The notes: a model not told the origin generated them from the sequence alone. 64,000 bases of DNA from Methanobrevibacter_A acididurans (GCF_046197875.1 NZ_CP166991.1:930001-994000); one strand, 5' to 3'; positions 8,658-17,935 are shown, numbered from the stretch's first letter. Numbers and translations: made by a program.

Positions 8658-9524
8658 TTAAATTATTAACATTAAAACTGTACCTAAAGTACAAACAATT
8701 GCAATTGAAATTTGAGTCATAACTGAATGATTTGGATTTAACATTGGTGTTACTGCACTTATAAAACCCATTATAACAGTAATAATTATCATTCCAATAA
8801 TTAAACCTAATAAACCTATAGGCCCACAGAACACAACAAGGAATACCCATAAAAGCATATACCATGCAACAGAATCTGTAAACATTATAAGTCCTCTTAA
8901 CACACCAAAATGTTCAGTTTCAAAACCTGTAACTAAATCCTTAGCCTTAGTAATACAAAAAGGATTATACGGTGCTTTACTTAAAATTAAAGTTAAAAAC
9001 ATTATAGCTGCAAGAGGCATTGATAATATTAAAGGACCATGAATTGATTGATAACTAATTAAACTAGAAATATTTAAAGTCCCAGTTTTTAAGAAAATCA
9101 ATGCAAGAACCGCGAATAATGGTAATTCTGCTGCTGCAGAGAAAACTGCTCTCACACAACTAAGTTTACCATAAGGAGAACCACTACTACTTCCCGCATT
9201 ATGCTCAACGATTTTATGAACTGCATAAATACCAAATATTATTAAAAGTGATCCTTTAAGAACAGGCCCTTCAATTACACCAGTTACCCACACTGCAGAA
9301 AATATTACAACAATCCCTATATACAATGGATATGTAGCAGTTTTTGGAAAACTAGTTTCCTTAAAGAAAAATTTGATACTATGGATTAAATCTTGTACAA
9401 TTGGAGGGCCTGGCCTAAGCTGAACACGTGCCATAACCTTCCTATGTAATCCTAAAAGTAAACTTCCAAAGAGAAAAGCCACTAAGATATTTACTATAAT
9501 ATTTAGCATTAAATTCATTATCAT
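8658..9524 (-). CDS. ehaJ: Eha hydrogenase NuoH/EchB-like membrane subunit
   Basis: 288 residues, about eight hydrophobic helices. It is the NuoH-like subunit, marked by the amphipathic stretch RVQLRPGPPIVQDLIHSIKF (about residues 32-51) and the later block KDLVTGFETEHFGVLRGLIM, with acidic residues typical of the quinone or ion channel interface in complex I relatives. In group 4 hydrogenases this subunit joins the hydrogenase module to the ion-translocating arm. It is the best-conserved membrane subunit in this operon. Confidence 0.93.
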   Translation of the reverse strand: MIMNLMLNIIVNILVAFLFGSLLLGLHRKVMARVQLRPGPPIVQDLIHSIKFFFKETSFPKTATYPLYIGIVVIFSAVWVTGVIEGPVLKGSLLIIFGIYAVHKIVEHNAGSSSGSPYGKLSCVRAVFSAAAELPLFAVLALIFLKTGTLNISSLISYQSIHGPLILSMPLAAIMFLTLILSKAPYNPFCITKAKDLVTGFETEHFGVLRGLIMFTDSVAWYMLLWVFLVVFCGPIGLLGLIIGMIIITVIMGFISAVTPMLNPNHSVMTQISIAIVCTLGTVLMLII

Positions 9525-9554
9525 TCACCCTAAAAATTTAGAAAACCATTTAAA

Positions 9555-9773
9555 TTAATACCCTGTAAATGGTTCTTCTACTCTTTCCTCCACTTCGTCT
9601 TTTTTAGGTTTAGCCATATTAATTAAACCAAATGAAAATATGAATAATGGTATGCAAATAATTGCTAAAGCAATTGTAAGATATTCAGATGTGAAAAATC
9701 CAATGATTATACCTAATAAAGATGCTACACAAATTATATAACCCATTATTCTAATTTTATCCATAATTTCCAC
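9555..9773 (-). CDS. ehaI: Eha hydrogenase small membrane subunit I
   Basis: 72 residues with two hydrophobic helices (about 8-28 and 31-52) followed by a charged Lys/Glu-rich tail. Named from position between ehaH and ehaJ. Only one base separates it from ehaH, so translation is probably coupled. Its specific role is unknown. Confidence 0.8.
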   Translation of the reverse strand: MEIMDKIRIMGYIICVASLLGIIIGFFTSEYLTIALAIICIPLFIFSFGLINMAKPKKDEVEERVEEPFTGY

Positions 9774-9774
9774 C

Positions 9775-10455
9775 TTAAATAACTTTAATTACTATTAATA
9801 ATATTTCTATTGCTCTAATCATTATAAATAAACTACTTAAATGTATTATAAGTATAAATGGTGATCCTGGAGTTCGAAACATTTCAGCTTTAGTAGCGAA
9901 AAATGGTGCAATACCAGTTTCACCACAAACTCCAATAAACATTAACAATGCACCAAATATCATCATTGGAGTAGTATAAGTCATTTGAGATATTACTAAT
10001 AAACTTAATGTACCTGTACTTGCAAGAATTAAACAAGCCCCACCAAATAAAGGTAAACTACATAAAGTAGCTATAATCCCATATTGATAAGCTGCATCTA
10101 ATACACTTACTTGTTTTACAGCAGACACAATACCAATATTAACAATACCCACTAATGCCATGAATAAAGTAAAATTATATAAATCTCCTGTAATCATAGC
10201 ACCTGCAGTCGCAATACCACAAATAATTGCTAAGAACCTTCGTTGCTTAAATTCAGATAAACCAACACCAACACGAGTATCCTCTAATTTACCAAAACTA
10301 GCTTCAACTTGTGTTTCAGGACGACTAAAAGCAATTAAAACTGTGAATAATATTATAACTACAAACATAAATAAATGAAATGGATTGATATAAAAGACAA
10401 TATCCCCTAAAGGTATTGTTCCTAAAATATTTCCACCTAAACTTTCAATAATCAT
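9775..10455 (-). CDS. ehaH: Eha hydrogenase membrane subunit H (antiporter-like)
   Basis: 226 residues, about six membrane helices. The central part, with FKQRRFLAIICGIATAGAMI and then GDLYNFTLFMALVGI, resembles the N-terminal half of NuoL/M/N and Mrp antiporter subunits, so it probably belongs to the ion-translocating arm. It is shorter than full antiporter-like subunits. Named from operon order between ehaG and ehaI. Confidence 0.83.
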   Translation of the reverse strand: MIIESLGGNILGTIPLGDIVFYINPFHLFMFVVIILFTVLIAFSRPETQVEASFGKLEDTRVGVGLSEFKQRRFLAIICGIATAGAMITGDLYNFTLFMALVGIVNIGIVSAVKQVSVLDAAYQYGIIATLCSLPLFGGACLILASTGTLSLLVISQMTYTTPMMIFGALLMFIGVCGETGIAPFFATKAEMFRTPGSPFILIIHLSSLFIMIRAIEILLIVIKVI

Positions 10456-10471
10456 ATCCTTTTCATCTCAC

Positions 10472-11143
10472 TTATTTCCTATTATACTCTTCTCGCATAA
10501 GAGTACCTATTAATCCCATCTTACTTGCAACTTTTAAGAGTAAACCAAATGCAGATAGTAATAATGCTAATAACCATAATTTAGGTAATGCAAAGAAAAT
10601 ACAGAAACCTATAATCCATAAAGTCCAAGCAACACCACTAATACCACTAAGACCATTAATTACTCGAATTGGTAAACCTCTAGCTTTTCTACAGAAAATA
10701 TAAAATACAATTCCAGAACCAGCTATAACCCCACCAGTAAATCCACTTAACCATACACCATAACCTATTAAAATTAATGAGATAAAGTTAGGGGCTGTAG
10801 TCATAATCTCAAAATCAGCAGTTAATGGTAAAGGTAAAAATGATGCTTTCTTATCCATTTTATGCATTTCACGTGAAAGAAGAATTTCACTAATAGCTAA
10901 AGTTTCAGCTAACTCTACAGTAAATCCTGGAAGGACCAATGCTTCAGCTAGATCTGTACCTAAAGCACCGACAACTAAAAGCATAGCTAATCCAACAATA
11001 TCAGTTAAAATTAAAACTTGAATATCTCGTTTTTCAATAGCTATTCCAGTTAATCCAATAAATGCTATAATAAGTGCAGTGTAAACTGCAGGTAAATACA
11101 TATTAATAACTATTGGAGAGACTGTAGTAGGAATATAAACCAT
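10472..11143 (-). CDS. ehaG: Eha hydrogenase membrane subunit G
   Basis: 223 residues, about six hydrophobic helices with a central soluble loop (LSREMHKMDKKASFL). Family and name follow from position and size in the eha order. The gene begins exactly where ehaF ends. It is part of the membrane arm and has no visible cofactor motif. Confidence 0.83.
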   Translation of the reverse strand: MVYIPTTVSPIVINMYLPAVYTALIIAFIGLTGIAIEKRDIQVLILTDIVGLAMLLVVGALGTDLAEALVLPGFTVELAETLAISEILLSREMHKMDKKASFLPLPLTADFEIMTTAPNFISLILIGYGVWLSGFTGGVIAGSGIVFYIFCRKARGLPIRVINGLSGISGVAWTLWIIGFCIFFALPKLWLLALLLSAFGLLLKVASKMGLIGTLMREEYNRK

Positions 11144-11737
11144 TTAATTATCCCTCCAATTTTGTTGTTCATGTGCTTTACGATTATTTTCGTTAACTTG
11201 AGAAGATAAATTATCTCCTGAATTAATAGCCTTTTTCACATCTTCTTTAATAACTTCTTCATCATTTTTATGATTCATAGTGAAATTTAAAGCTAACCAT
11301 GAAGCTATAATAAAAGCCATCATAAGAATACTAGATTCTAATATTGTATCAAAACCACGAGTATAATACAATATTTCATCAATTAACCCACCTGGAGAGG
11401 AATATATGGATGTACCAAAGTATTTACTAATAGTACTAACATACTGACTTATAGGAGTCATATACGCCGTTACCATACCGATTTCCGGACTATTAGCCGG
11501 ATATTGGGCATGAACAATTCCAGTTTCTCCAAGTACTTGTCCTCCACGATCATAAGGAGCTAAAGGTAATCCTGCATCTACTTGAACTTGGGGTGCAGGA
11601 CGAGTATATAATTGATTCTCATTTAAAGCCATTGGTACAAAAAATCCTATAAGTAAAAATAATGCCATGATTATAGCAAATAATCTTGGAATATTTTTCG
11701 GCTTAGCAAGTTGATTCCAAAGATTTCCTATCTTCAT
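11144..11737 (-). CDS. ehaF: Eha hydrogenase membrane subunit F
   Basis: 197 residues: one helix near residues 17-38, a ~85-residue polar loop (with NQLYTRPAPQVQVDAGLPLA) probably on the outside, a second helix near 130-150 and a hydrophilic C-terminal tail. Assigned EhaF by order. Its start overlaps the end of ehaE by four bases (ATGA), a mark of translational coupling. Confidence 0.83.
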   Translation of the reverse strand: MKIGNLWNQLAKPKNIPRLFAIIMALFLLIGFFVPMALNENQLYTRPAPQVQVDAGLPLAPYDRGGQVLGETGIVHAQYPANSPEIGMVTAYMTPISQYVSTISKYFGTSIYSSPGGLIDEILYYTRGFDTILESSILMMAFIIASWLALNFTMNHKNDEEVIKEDVKKAINSGDNLSSQVNENNRKAHEQQNWRDN

Positions 11738-11994
11738 ACATCAGCCCCCAATTCTTCTAAACGAGTAATAGCCCGGAATAATACAAGTGTAATTATCATA
11801 GTTGTAGCTATAAAAGTTATTATTGCAATTGTATGATTATAACTTAAAAATATTAAACTAACACCAATACTAGGAACTTCAGTGTTAATTGTTCTTACAA
11901 TAGGATCTTTAACTCCTGGACCCCAAACAACAGCTAAACTACCAACAATACATAAAACAATTCCTAAATAAAACCAAATTTGAAGATCAAACAT
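11734..11994 (-). CDS. ehaE: Eha hydrogenase small membrane subunit E
   Basis: 86 residues with two or three hydrophobic helices. Named EhaE from order and size (DUF2107-like, as I recall). It overlaps ehaF by four bases and lies two bases after ehaD. No catalytic features. Confidence 0.8.
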   Translation of the reverse strand: MFDLQIWFYLGIVLCIVGSLAVVWGPGVKDPIVRTINTEVPSIGVSLIFLSYNHTIAIITFIATTMIITLVLFRAITRLEELGADV

Positions 11995-11996
11995 TT

Positions 11997-12266
11997 TTAT
12001 GTTCCCTCCAAATTTCGATGTCTAATCTCATCGACTTTAATTATAGATAATAAAAATACAATGATAGATAATGGACTTAATAATGCAACTAAGAAAGCAA
12101 TATCTAAGTATTGGAATGCAACCATTGCAAGGAAAAATCCTGCATCTAATAAAGATAACATGATTAATTTATCTAATGGTTTTTTTAATAGTATAACTCC
12201 AATAGTTCCAACTAATAATAATATTACAGCTATACTTGTTATATCAATAAAGTTTAAAGGATTCAT
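11997..12266 (-). CDS. ehaD: Eha hydrogenase small membrane subunit D
   Basis: 89 residues with three hydrophobic helices and a short charged C-terminus (KVDEIRHRNLEGT). Assigned EhaD from order. It is similar in build to small NuoK or Mrp-type subunits, but I cannot prove homology by eye. Confidence 0.8.
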   Translation of the reverse strand: MNPLNFIDITSIAVILLLVGTIGVILLKKPLDKLIMLSLLDAGFFLAMVAFQYLDIAFLVALLSPLSIIVFLLSIIKVDEIRHRNLEGT

Positions 12267-12278
12267 TATTTATTCCTC

Positions 12279-12551
12279 TTATCCATCCTCATTATCTAAG
12301 ATTATTTCATTATCTAATTTTTTAAGTGAATATGCTATTGCATTACTACTTAATGTACTTGTAATAAAGAATGTTGCAGCTACAATAAAACCAAACATTG
12401 ATTGAGCATATAATGCAATTATTGCAGTTATACCGAAATCTACAACATTTAAGTATAATAATTTTTCAACTCGATTATTTGTAACAAGTGAGCGTAATGC
12501 CATTAATATAATTATTATACCTATGATTGAAATGTATAATTCATTTGCCAT
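12279..12551 (-). CDS. ehaC: Eha hydrogenase small membrane subunit C
   Basis: 90 residues with about three hydrophobic helices and an acidic C-terminal tail (KKLDNEIILDNEDG). EhaC by order in the operon (DUF2109-like, from memory). Its likely role is in the membrane ion-translocating part of the complex. Confidence 0.8.
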   Translation of the reverse strand: MANELYISIIGIIIILMALRSLVTNNRVEKLLYLNVVDFGITAIIALYAQSMFGFIVAATFFITSTLSSNAIAYSLKKLDNEIILDNEDG

Positions 12552-12579
12552 TATTTTCTACAACCACATATTCCTTTTT

Positions 12580-13083
12580 TTATAATTCATCTGTGTATCT
12601 ATTCATTTTTTTAGCTATTTTACCAAGGAATTTACTAGAGTATTTATGATATAAGCCTTGAATTAGAAGTATAGCTATCACTGCTCCACATATAAACATT
12701 TCTGGTGTTATTCCAATAAATGTTGAAAATATGAAAATTAAAACAGTCATTGTTAATGTACCAGTTGTTCCAGCATAACCAGGATCTGCACATAATCTGT
12801 TTCCTATAAAGACTATTAATGCTGCAATTAATCCTCCTTGAAATCCACAAACCATTATTGCTATAGAACTTATTAATGTTCCTGCAGATGCATCTGGTGA
12901 ACATAAAATGTTTCCTTGGAAAAATCCACCAGCTAAGTCACCTTTACGTTCTTGTATATCATGACCTACTATATCTGCTCCTTTTACTCCAGGTTGTTCT
13001 GGTAATCCGAAATAAGTATCTACAATAATAAAATTAATTAAAGAGATTATTGTCGCAAAAATTATTCCTATGAATATATTCAT
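12580..13083 (-). CDS. ehaB: Eha hydrogenase membrane subunit B
   Basis: 167 residues: a first helix, then a conserved-looking soluble segment (GVKGADIVGHDIQERKGDLA), followed by three or four helices. Assigned EhaB by place in the operon. Its ATG overlaps the ehaA stop by one base (TAATG), so it is translationally coupled. A second minus-strand frame inside this gene (12644-12904) is a shadow. Confidence 0.82.
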   Translation of the reverse strand: MNIFIGIIFATIISLINFIIVDTYFGLPEQPGVKGADIVGHDIQERKGDLAGGFFQGNILCSPDASAGTLISSIAIMVCGFQGGLIAALIVFIGNRLCADPGYAGTTGTLTMTVLIFIFSTFIGITPEMFICGAVIAILLIQGLYHKYSSKFLGKIAKKMNRYTDEL

Positions 13084-13403
13084 TATTCTAGAACCTCCTG
13101 TGTTTCTGGAGGTTTAGGGAATAAGTAAAAGAAAAAGTATTTTGTAAATACTGCAGAAATAACACCAATTAAAACTGCTAAAACGATTCCATGATAAATC
13201 CATACATATCCAAGCCTATAAAATATTGCTAAAAGACCCATACTTATAATAGGAGTTGGGAAGATTGCACTCACATCAAATGAGTATCTAACGGGTTTAC
13301 TAGGTAACCAAGACAATCCTAATCCTTTAGCAATGATTACTGACACTATTATTGTGATTAAGTAACCAGAAAATAAATATATTTCATTACCTTGAATAAA
13401 CAT
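13083..13403 (-). CDS. ehaA: Eha hydrogenase membrane subunit A (first gene of operon)
   Basis: 106 residues with three hydrophobic helices and the loop LSWLPSKPVRYSFDVSAIFP. It is the first gene of the run, and no further minus-strand gene lies upstream for 500 bases. The start is close to a TATA element (13425-13432), so the messenger probably has a very short leader. All twenty following genes are co-directional with small gaps or overlaps. Confidence 0.83.
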   Translation of the reverse strand: MFIQGNEIYLFSGYLITIIVSVIIAKGLGLSWLPSKPVRYSFDVSAIFPTPIISMGLLAIFYRLGYVWIYHGIVLAVLIGVISAVFTKYFFFYLFPKPPETQEVLE

Positions 13404-13424
13404 GATTCCTATTATATAATTTAG

Positions 13425-13432
13425 TATATAAA
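13425..13432 (-). promoter_or_regulatory. TATA box of the eha operon
   Basis: On the minus strand this reads TTTATATA, the archaeal consensus. It is centred about 26 nt upstream of the ehaA ATG, which would place the transcript start at or a few bases before the start codon. Inferred from spacing; not measured. Confidence 0.5.
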
Positions 13433-13638
13433 TAAATTATGTCTTATATTAAAGCCAAAAATTATTTAAATAATAAAGAAAATTTTTTAACAAAAATTTA
13501 AATTATTTAATATTATAAAAATAAATTTTCATAAAATATTTTTCTGATTTTTTATAAAATAAAATTCTTAATAATTATATTGTGGAAAGGTACTATTTTT
13601 TTTACATTAATTCTTTACAAATTCAATATGATTTTAAG

Positions 13639-13646
13639 CCCCCCCC
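13639..13646 (+). repeat. C8 homopolymer tract
   Basis: Eight consecutive cytosines in a very AT-rich spacer, about 262 bp upstream of the adhesin-like gene. Such tracts can slip during replication. No direct evidence for length variation is available here. Confidence 0.5.
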
Positions 13647-13750
13647 AATAGTGTTAAATAATTTAAAAAAATAGGCTATTAATAAATTTTTTAAAGTTAA
13701 ACTAAATTTCCATCCCCCTAAAAAAAGAATATTATCCATTAATTTAATTT

Positions 13751-13807
13751 AAAAATTTATTAATTAAATATTTAGCTTAAAATCAAATATAAAAATTTAT
13801 TAATTAA
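13751..13807 (+). repeat. Two 17-bp direct repeats 40 bp apart
   Basis: AAAAATTTATTAATTAA occurs at 13751-13767 and again at 13791-13807. A weaker similar stretch follows near 13832. The offset of exactly 40 bp is close to four helical turns, so they may be operator half-sites for the adhesin gene. The low-complexity background lowers certainty. Confidence 0.45.
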
Positions 13808-13907
13808 GTTTTATAGATTGATTTTTATCTCTTAAAAATTTATTTTAAAAATTTTTTTAGAGTTAAATAGGGTGTCAATTTAATTAAAAAAAAGGTTTGA
13901 TAAAAAA

Positions 13908-16607
13908 ATGAGAATAAAATATAAATTTTCATTACTGCTAATTTTTTGTATTATAATTTTTATGGGTTCAGTTTCTGCTGAATCAAATTTAACAGACAAT
14001 TGTTCTGATTTAAATAATTATAATACTATTAATGAAGTTAATGTTAATAATAATCAAATTTTAAGTGAAAATGAATCTTCCATTAGTGAAGATTCAAATA
14101 ATGTTGAAAATAATGATTTAATTCAGTGCACAAATAAGAATATTGGATTAAGTCAAAAAGATTCTTTAAATAATCTATCAAATACCAATAATTATCCTAA
14201 TTTATCTAGTTCCAGTGGTAATTTTGCTAATTTGTATAATACAATTTATGGTAAAAGTTATATTAATTTATACCAAGACTACAAGTATGATAAATATTTC
14301 TTAGATGATTATAATTTTGAAGGAGAATATCAAAAAGGTATTCCTATAAGTTGGAGTATAACTATTGATGGAAATGGACATACTATTGATGCTAGTAATT
14401 CTGCAAGTATTTTTAAAATTGGAACTTTTTATGGTACTATGAAACATATTACAGTTACTTTTAAGAATATAAACTTTATTAATAGTGGTGTTAACGAATA
14501 TGGATCTATTCTTATAAGTTTAGATAGTACTGTTAATTTCATTAATTGTTATTTTAATAATAATAATGCAGGAGATTATGGAGGGGCTTTAACAATCATA
14601 AATAACGATTATGATGAATATGATTACACTAATGCCGATAAAAGTTATAATTATTATCCTACAGTAAATATTAATGATTGTACTTTTGAAGATAATTATG
14701 CAGATGTTAATGGGGGAGCTATTTATAATACTGGAACTTTAAATATCGTTTCTACTAATTTTAATAGTAATTCTGCTCGAGTTTTTGGTGGGGCAATTTA
14801 TAATTTTGGTAAAGGAATGGGAGTAGAATCTTCTAGATTTTATGAAAATTCAGCACCAGGTAGTTCATCAATCAATAATATTAATAACTACAATATTGGT
14901 TCAAGTATAAATAATTGTGAATTTACTTATAATAATGATTATGTTGATGGACATTACTATAATACAATAAATAATGTTGCAGGTTTAATGGTTATTAGTA
15001 ATTCAAAAATTTTTAATAATAAAGCCGGTGGTATAAGTAATTATGGTAATGGTTTTGGTAATAGTAAAATTACAGTTTCAAATTGTGAAATAACAGATAA
15101 TGCAGGTGAAGCAATTTCTAATGGAAATACTTATACAGGTATTACATCAATTGCAAATATTGAACAATGTATTATTACTGATAATAATGGTGGAATTTCA
15201 AATTCTGAAGGTTCTTATAGTGAGAATATTTTAACTAATACTGTTAATCTCCATTTTAATGTAATTTATGGGAATAAAATTAATATAGATAATAGTGAAA
15301 CAATGAGTAAAACTAGCCGTGTTTATGCCCAATATAATTGGTGGGGAAATAATAAAGGTGCAACTGGAATTAAGGGATCTACTGTTAATACTAATTATCC
15401 AGTTATTTTAACTTTATCCCCTAGTGCTGGTTCCACTATCCCAAATGAATATTCAATTATAACTGCTTATCTTAATAAGTATTCTGTAAATGGTAATCTT
15501 GTTACTTTAGCTAAAAGTATTCCTTCACGTACTGCATTTTTCTCTTCAACAAATAATATTGGAAGTTTCAGTAGTGATACTACTAGTTTACTTGATAGTG
15601 CTACTGTTAGTTACACCGGAGTTAAAAATCATCCTACTACTATTAATGTTAAAGTTGATAATCAAGTTTTAAATTTAAATGTTGATATTAAAACTGTCAA
15701 AGTGCTAAATACTTTATCTAATTTATCTTTATCTAATTCTAATCTCATTTATCCTGGAAATCTTACTACTCTAATAAATACTGTAAGTACTAATTCTTAC
15801 AATACTGTTTATAATGGATCTGTAAGTTTTTATGTGAATAACAATTATTTAGGTAGTAGTAATGTTAATAATGGTGTTTCTGAATATAGTTGGACTCCAA
15901 ATTATCCTGGAACTTACACTATTCTAGCTAAATATACAGGTAATAATTTTTATAATCCCTCTGAGGATACAATGACTGTTACTGTAAATGATTATATTAT
16001 TAGTGATAAAAATAGTACCAATTTAATTGGAGATGATTTTATTGGAACATATGGTAATAGTGGGAATTTTACTGTTAGATTAATTGATAATGAGAGCAAA
16101 CCAATTGTTGGCCAACACATTGCTTTAAAACTTTCAAATACTAATGGTCAAAGTAAAACTTATTGGTCTTCAACTGATATTAAGGGTTATGCAAATCTTG
16201 AAATTAATTTATATCCCGGCCATTATACCGTAGAATCTTCATATTCTGGTTCAAAAGTTTATACTTCTAGTAAGGATACAAATAGTATAACTGTGCAAAA
16301 GGAATCAAGTAACCTTAATAGCACAATTTTAAGTGCTAATACATTCAAAGAACCTTATAGTGCAGGAGATAATTTCACAGGATGTTTAAAAGATTATAAT
16401 AATAATCCTCTTATCGGTCAACATATTGCTTTAAAACTTTCAAATATTAATGGTCAAAGTAAAACTTATTGGGTTACTACTGATGTAAATGGTGAATATC
16501 AATTAGCTATTAACTTATTTAAAGGAGAATACACTGTTCATTGTAGTTATGAAGGTAATAATAAGTATCAGTCATCAACTGCATTTAACACCATATCCGT
16601 TTTATAA
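13908..16607 (+). CDS. Adhesin-like surface protein
   Basis: 899 residues. An N-terminal signal peptide (KYKFSLLLIFCIIIFMGSVSA) is followed by an Asn/Ser-rich stretch, then a right-handed beta-helix region with repeats of the type GGAIYNTG and GGAIYNFG and the motif YNWWGNNKGATG seen in Methanobrevibacter adhesin-like proteins. The C-terminal ~300 residues form Ig-like (Big-type) domains; the last two share QHIALKLSN and GQSKTYW. No C-terminal membrane anchor or sortase-like signal is seen, so attachment to pseudomurein must be by other means, or the protein is released. AAAAGGT upstream of the ATG is the likely ribosome site. Confidence 0.85.
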   Translation: MRIKYKFSLLLIFCIIIFMGSVSAESNLTDNCSDLNNYNTINEVNVNNNQILSENESSISEDSNNVENNDLIQCTNKNIGLSQKDSLNNLSNTNNYPNLSSSSGNFANLYNTIYGKSYINLYQDYKYDKYFLDDYNFEGEYQKGIPISWSITIDGNGHTIDASNSASIFKIGTFYGTMKHITVTFKNINFINSGVNEYGSILISLDSTVNFINCYFNNNNAGDYGGALTIINNDYDEYDYTNADKSYNYYPTVNINDCTFEDNYADVNGGAIYNTGTLNIVSTNFNSNSARVFGGAIYNFGKGMGVESSRFYENSAPGSSSINNINNYNIGSSINNCEFTYNNDYVDGHYYNTINNVAGLMVISNSKIFNNKAGGISNYGNGFGNSKITVSNCEITDNAGEAISNGNTYTGITSIANIEQCIITDNNGGISNSEGSYSENILTNTVNLHFNVIYGNKINIDNSETMSKTSRVYAQYNWWGNNKGATGIKGSTVNTNYPVILTLSPSAGSTIPNEYSIITAYLNKYSVNGNLVTLAKSIPSRTAFFSSTNNIGSFSSDTTSLLDSATVSYTGVKNHPTTINVKVDNQVLNLNVDIKTVKVLNTLSNLSLSNSNLIYPGNLTTLINTVSTNSYNTVYNGSVSFYVNNNYLGSSNVNNGVSEYSWTPNYPGTYTILAKYTGNNFYNPSEDTMTVTVNDYIISDKNSTNLIGDDFIGTYGNSGNFTVRLIDNESKPIVGQHIALKLSNTNGQSKTYWSSTDIKGYANLEINLYPGHYTVESSYSGSKVYTSSKDTNSITVQKESSNLNSTILSANTFKEPYSAGDNFTGCLKDYNNNPLIGQHIALKLSNINGQSKTYWVTTDVNGEYQLAINLFKGEYTVHCSYEGNNKYQSSTAFNTISVL
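16110..16472 (+). repeat. Near-identical 57-bp intragenic repeats
   Basis: A 57-bp stretch at 16110-16166 recurs at 16416-16472 with three substitutions, in frame and 306 bp (102 codons) apart. It encodes QHIALKLSN(T/I)NGQSKTYW in two successive Ig-like domains. The surrounding domain sequence is much less alike, suggesting local gene conversion or strong constraint. Confidence 0.85.
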
Positions 16608-16915
16608 TTAAAATTTTAATTTTTTTTCTTATTTTACATTTTTTTATAAACTCTTTTTCAGTAAACTGCAATATAATTATTCATTTTTATTATAATGTAA
16701 AATTAGGTATAAGTAAATCATTATGTTAATGAGATGCAAGAATTTATATAATCTTTAATCATATTTTATCATCTTCTGTTTTCTAAAATTTTTATAAATT
16801 AATCAATAATATTAATAAAAGATTAAAAACAATATAGTTTATTATATTAAAGATTAATTTTTATAATATTTATTTTTGTAATTTATAATAAATTTTATTT
16901 GATAAGGTAATAAGA
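16608..16915 (+). other. Intergenic region between adhesin and epimerase genes
   Basis: About 308 bases. The first 45 bases hold T-rich runs (TTTTTTTT near 16620) that may end adhesin transcription. A TATA-like TTTATATA is at 16743-16750, which would give a long leader; other AT-rich stretches nearer the epimerase gene are also possible promoters. Nothing else was recognised. Confidence 0.5.
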
Positions 16916-17848
16916 ATGGAAAATAAAAATGTAATCGTGACAGGTGGTTTAGGATTTATCGGATCACACATAGTCGAAGAATTAATAAAAAATAATAAAG
17001 TAACTGTTATAGATAATTTATCAACTGGGAAAATGGAAAATTTAAATAATCCTAATCATCCTAATTTAGATATTATTAAAGGAGATTTAAATGATTTAGA
17101 TTTAAAACCCATATTTAAAGGTAAAGATTATATATTTCATTTAGCTGCAGCTGCTAGTGTACCCGGTAGTGTTGAAAATCCAAGTTATACTCATGTTAAT
17201 AATGTTGATACTACTGCTAAACTTTTAATTGCTGCAAAAGATAGTGAAATTAAAAAGATTGTTTTCTCTTCAAGTAGTGCAGTTTATGGTGAAAACCCAA
17301 ATATGCCTCTTAAGGAAACTGAACCATACATGCCAACTAGTCCTTATGCTGCATCTAAAGCTATTGGAGAAATTTATCTTAAATCTTTTACTGAATGTTA
17401 TGGTTTAAATAGTACAGCCCTCAGATATTTCAATGTATTTGGTCCTAAACAGGATGTTAATTCTCAATATGCAGCAGTTATTCCTAATTTTATTCATAGC
17501 ATTATCCATGGAGAACAACCTGTAATTTATGGTGACGGTGAACAAACCCGTGATTTTATCTTTATTAAAGATATTGTTAAAGCTAATATTTTTGCTGCTG
17601 AATCTGATTATAATGGTATTGTTAATGTTGCTGCTGGTGAAGCTTTAACTATTAATGAGTTATATTTAATTATTGCTGAAGTTTTAAATACAGATATTAA
17701 ACCTGAATATCTTCCAGAACGTCCAGGAGATATTAAACATTCATTTGCTAATGTTGATAATATGAAGAATATTAATTTTAGTGTAGATAAATCTAAATTT
17801 AAACAACAGTTAGGTGAAACTGTTAAATGGTTTGAATCTCAATTATAA
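16916..17848 (+). CDS. NAD-dependent sugar-nucleotide epimerase/dehydratase (GalE-like)
   Basis: 310 residues, extended short-chain dehydrogenase. Seen: the Rossmann motif GGLGFIGSHI (residues 9-18), the catalytic YAASK (YxxxK) in TSPYAASKAIGE, the preceding SSSSAVYGE, and YGDGEQTRDFIFIKDI typical of UDP-glucose 4-epimerase relatives. It probably makes UDP-galactose or a related sugar for cell-wall or surface glycans. The ribosome site AAGGT is 8 nt before ATG. It stands alone between surface-related genes; substrate specificity is not certain. Confidence 0.88.
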   Translation: MENKNVIVTGGLGFIGSHIVEELIKNNKVTVIDNLSTGKMENLNNPNHPNLDIIKGDLNDLDLKPIFKGKDYIFHLAAAASVPGSVENPSYTHVNNVDTTAKLLIAAKDSEIKKIVFSSSSAVYGENPNMPLKETEPYMPTSPYAASKAIGEIYLKSFTECYGLNSTALRYFNVFGPKQDVNSQYAAVIPNFIHSIIHGEQPVIYGDGEQTRDFIFIKDIVKANIFAAESDYNGIVNVAAGEALTINELYLIIAEVLNTDIKPEYLPERPGDIKHSFANVDNMKNINFSVDKSKFKQQLGETVKWFESQL

Positions 17849-17927
17849 GTTTTTTTTACTTTTATTACTTTACTTTTTTTATTTACTAATTTTCAATATT
17901 TTTACTAAAATAAAAAAAACGAAGATT

Positions 17928-17935
17928 TTTTATAT
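17928..17935 (+). promoter_or_regulatory. TATA box upstream of the EF-hand gene
   Basis: TTTATATA preceded by a purine-rich CGAAGA, as in archaeal BRE/TATA elements. It would start transcription around 17955-17960, giving a ~110-nt leader that contains the mini reading frame at 18038-18064. Confidence 0.4.

Larger units (their letters stand above)
13404..13907. other. Divergent intergenic region, eha operon / adhesin gene
   Basis: About 500 bases without a gene, extremely AT-rich. It contains the eha TATA box, a run of eight C at 13639-13646, a second CCCCC at about 13713-13717, and a 17-bp direct repeat at 13751 and 13791. It must hold the promoters of both diverging units. I see no structured RNA or reading frame of note. 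Confidence 0.7.

Noticed and set aside
8641..8865. Minus-strand reading frame overlapping ehaJ
   Set aside because: Lies inside the well-supported NuoH-like gene in another frame, with AT-driven Asn/Tyr composition and no motif.
12644..12904. Minus-strand reading frame within ehaB
   Set aside because: Shadow of ehaB; composition is Asn/Ile/Ser-rich with no domain.
13404..13907. Replication origin
   Set aside because: AT-rich with repeats, but no Cdc6/Orc1 gene nearby and no G-rich origin-recognition motif seen.
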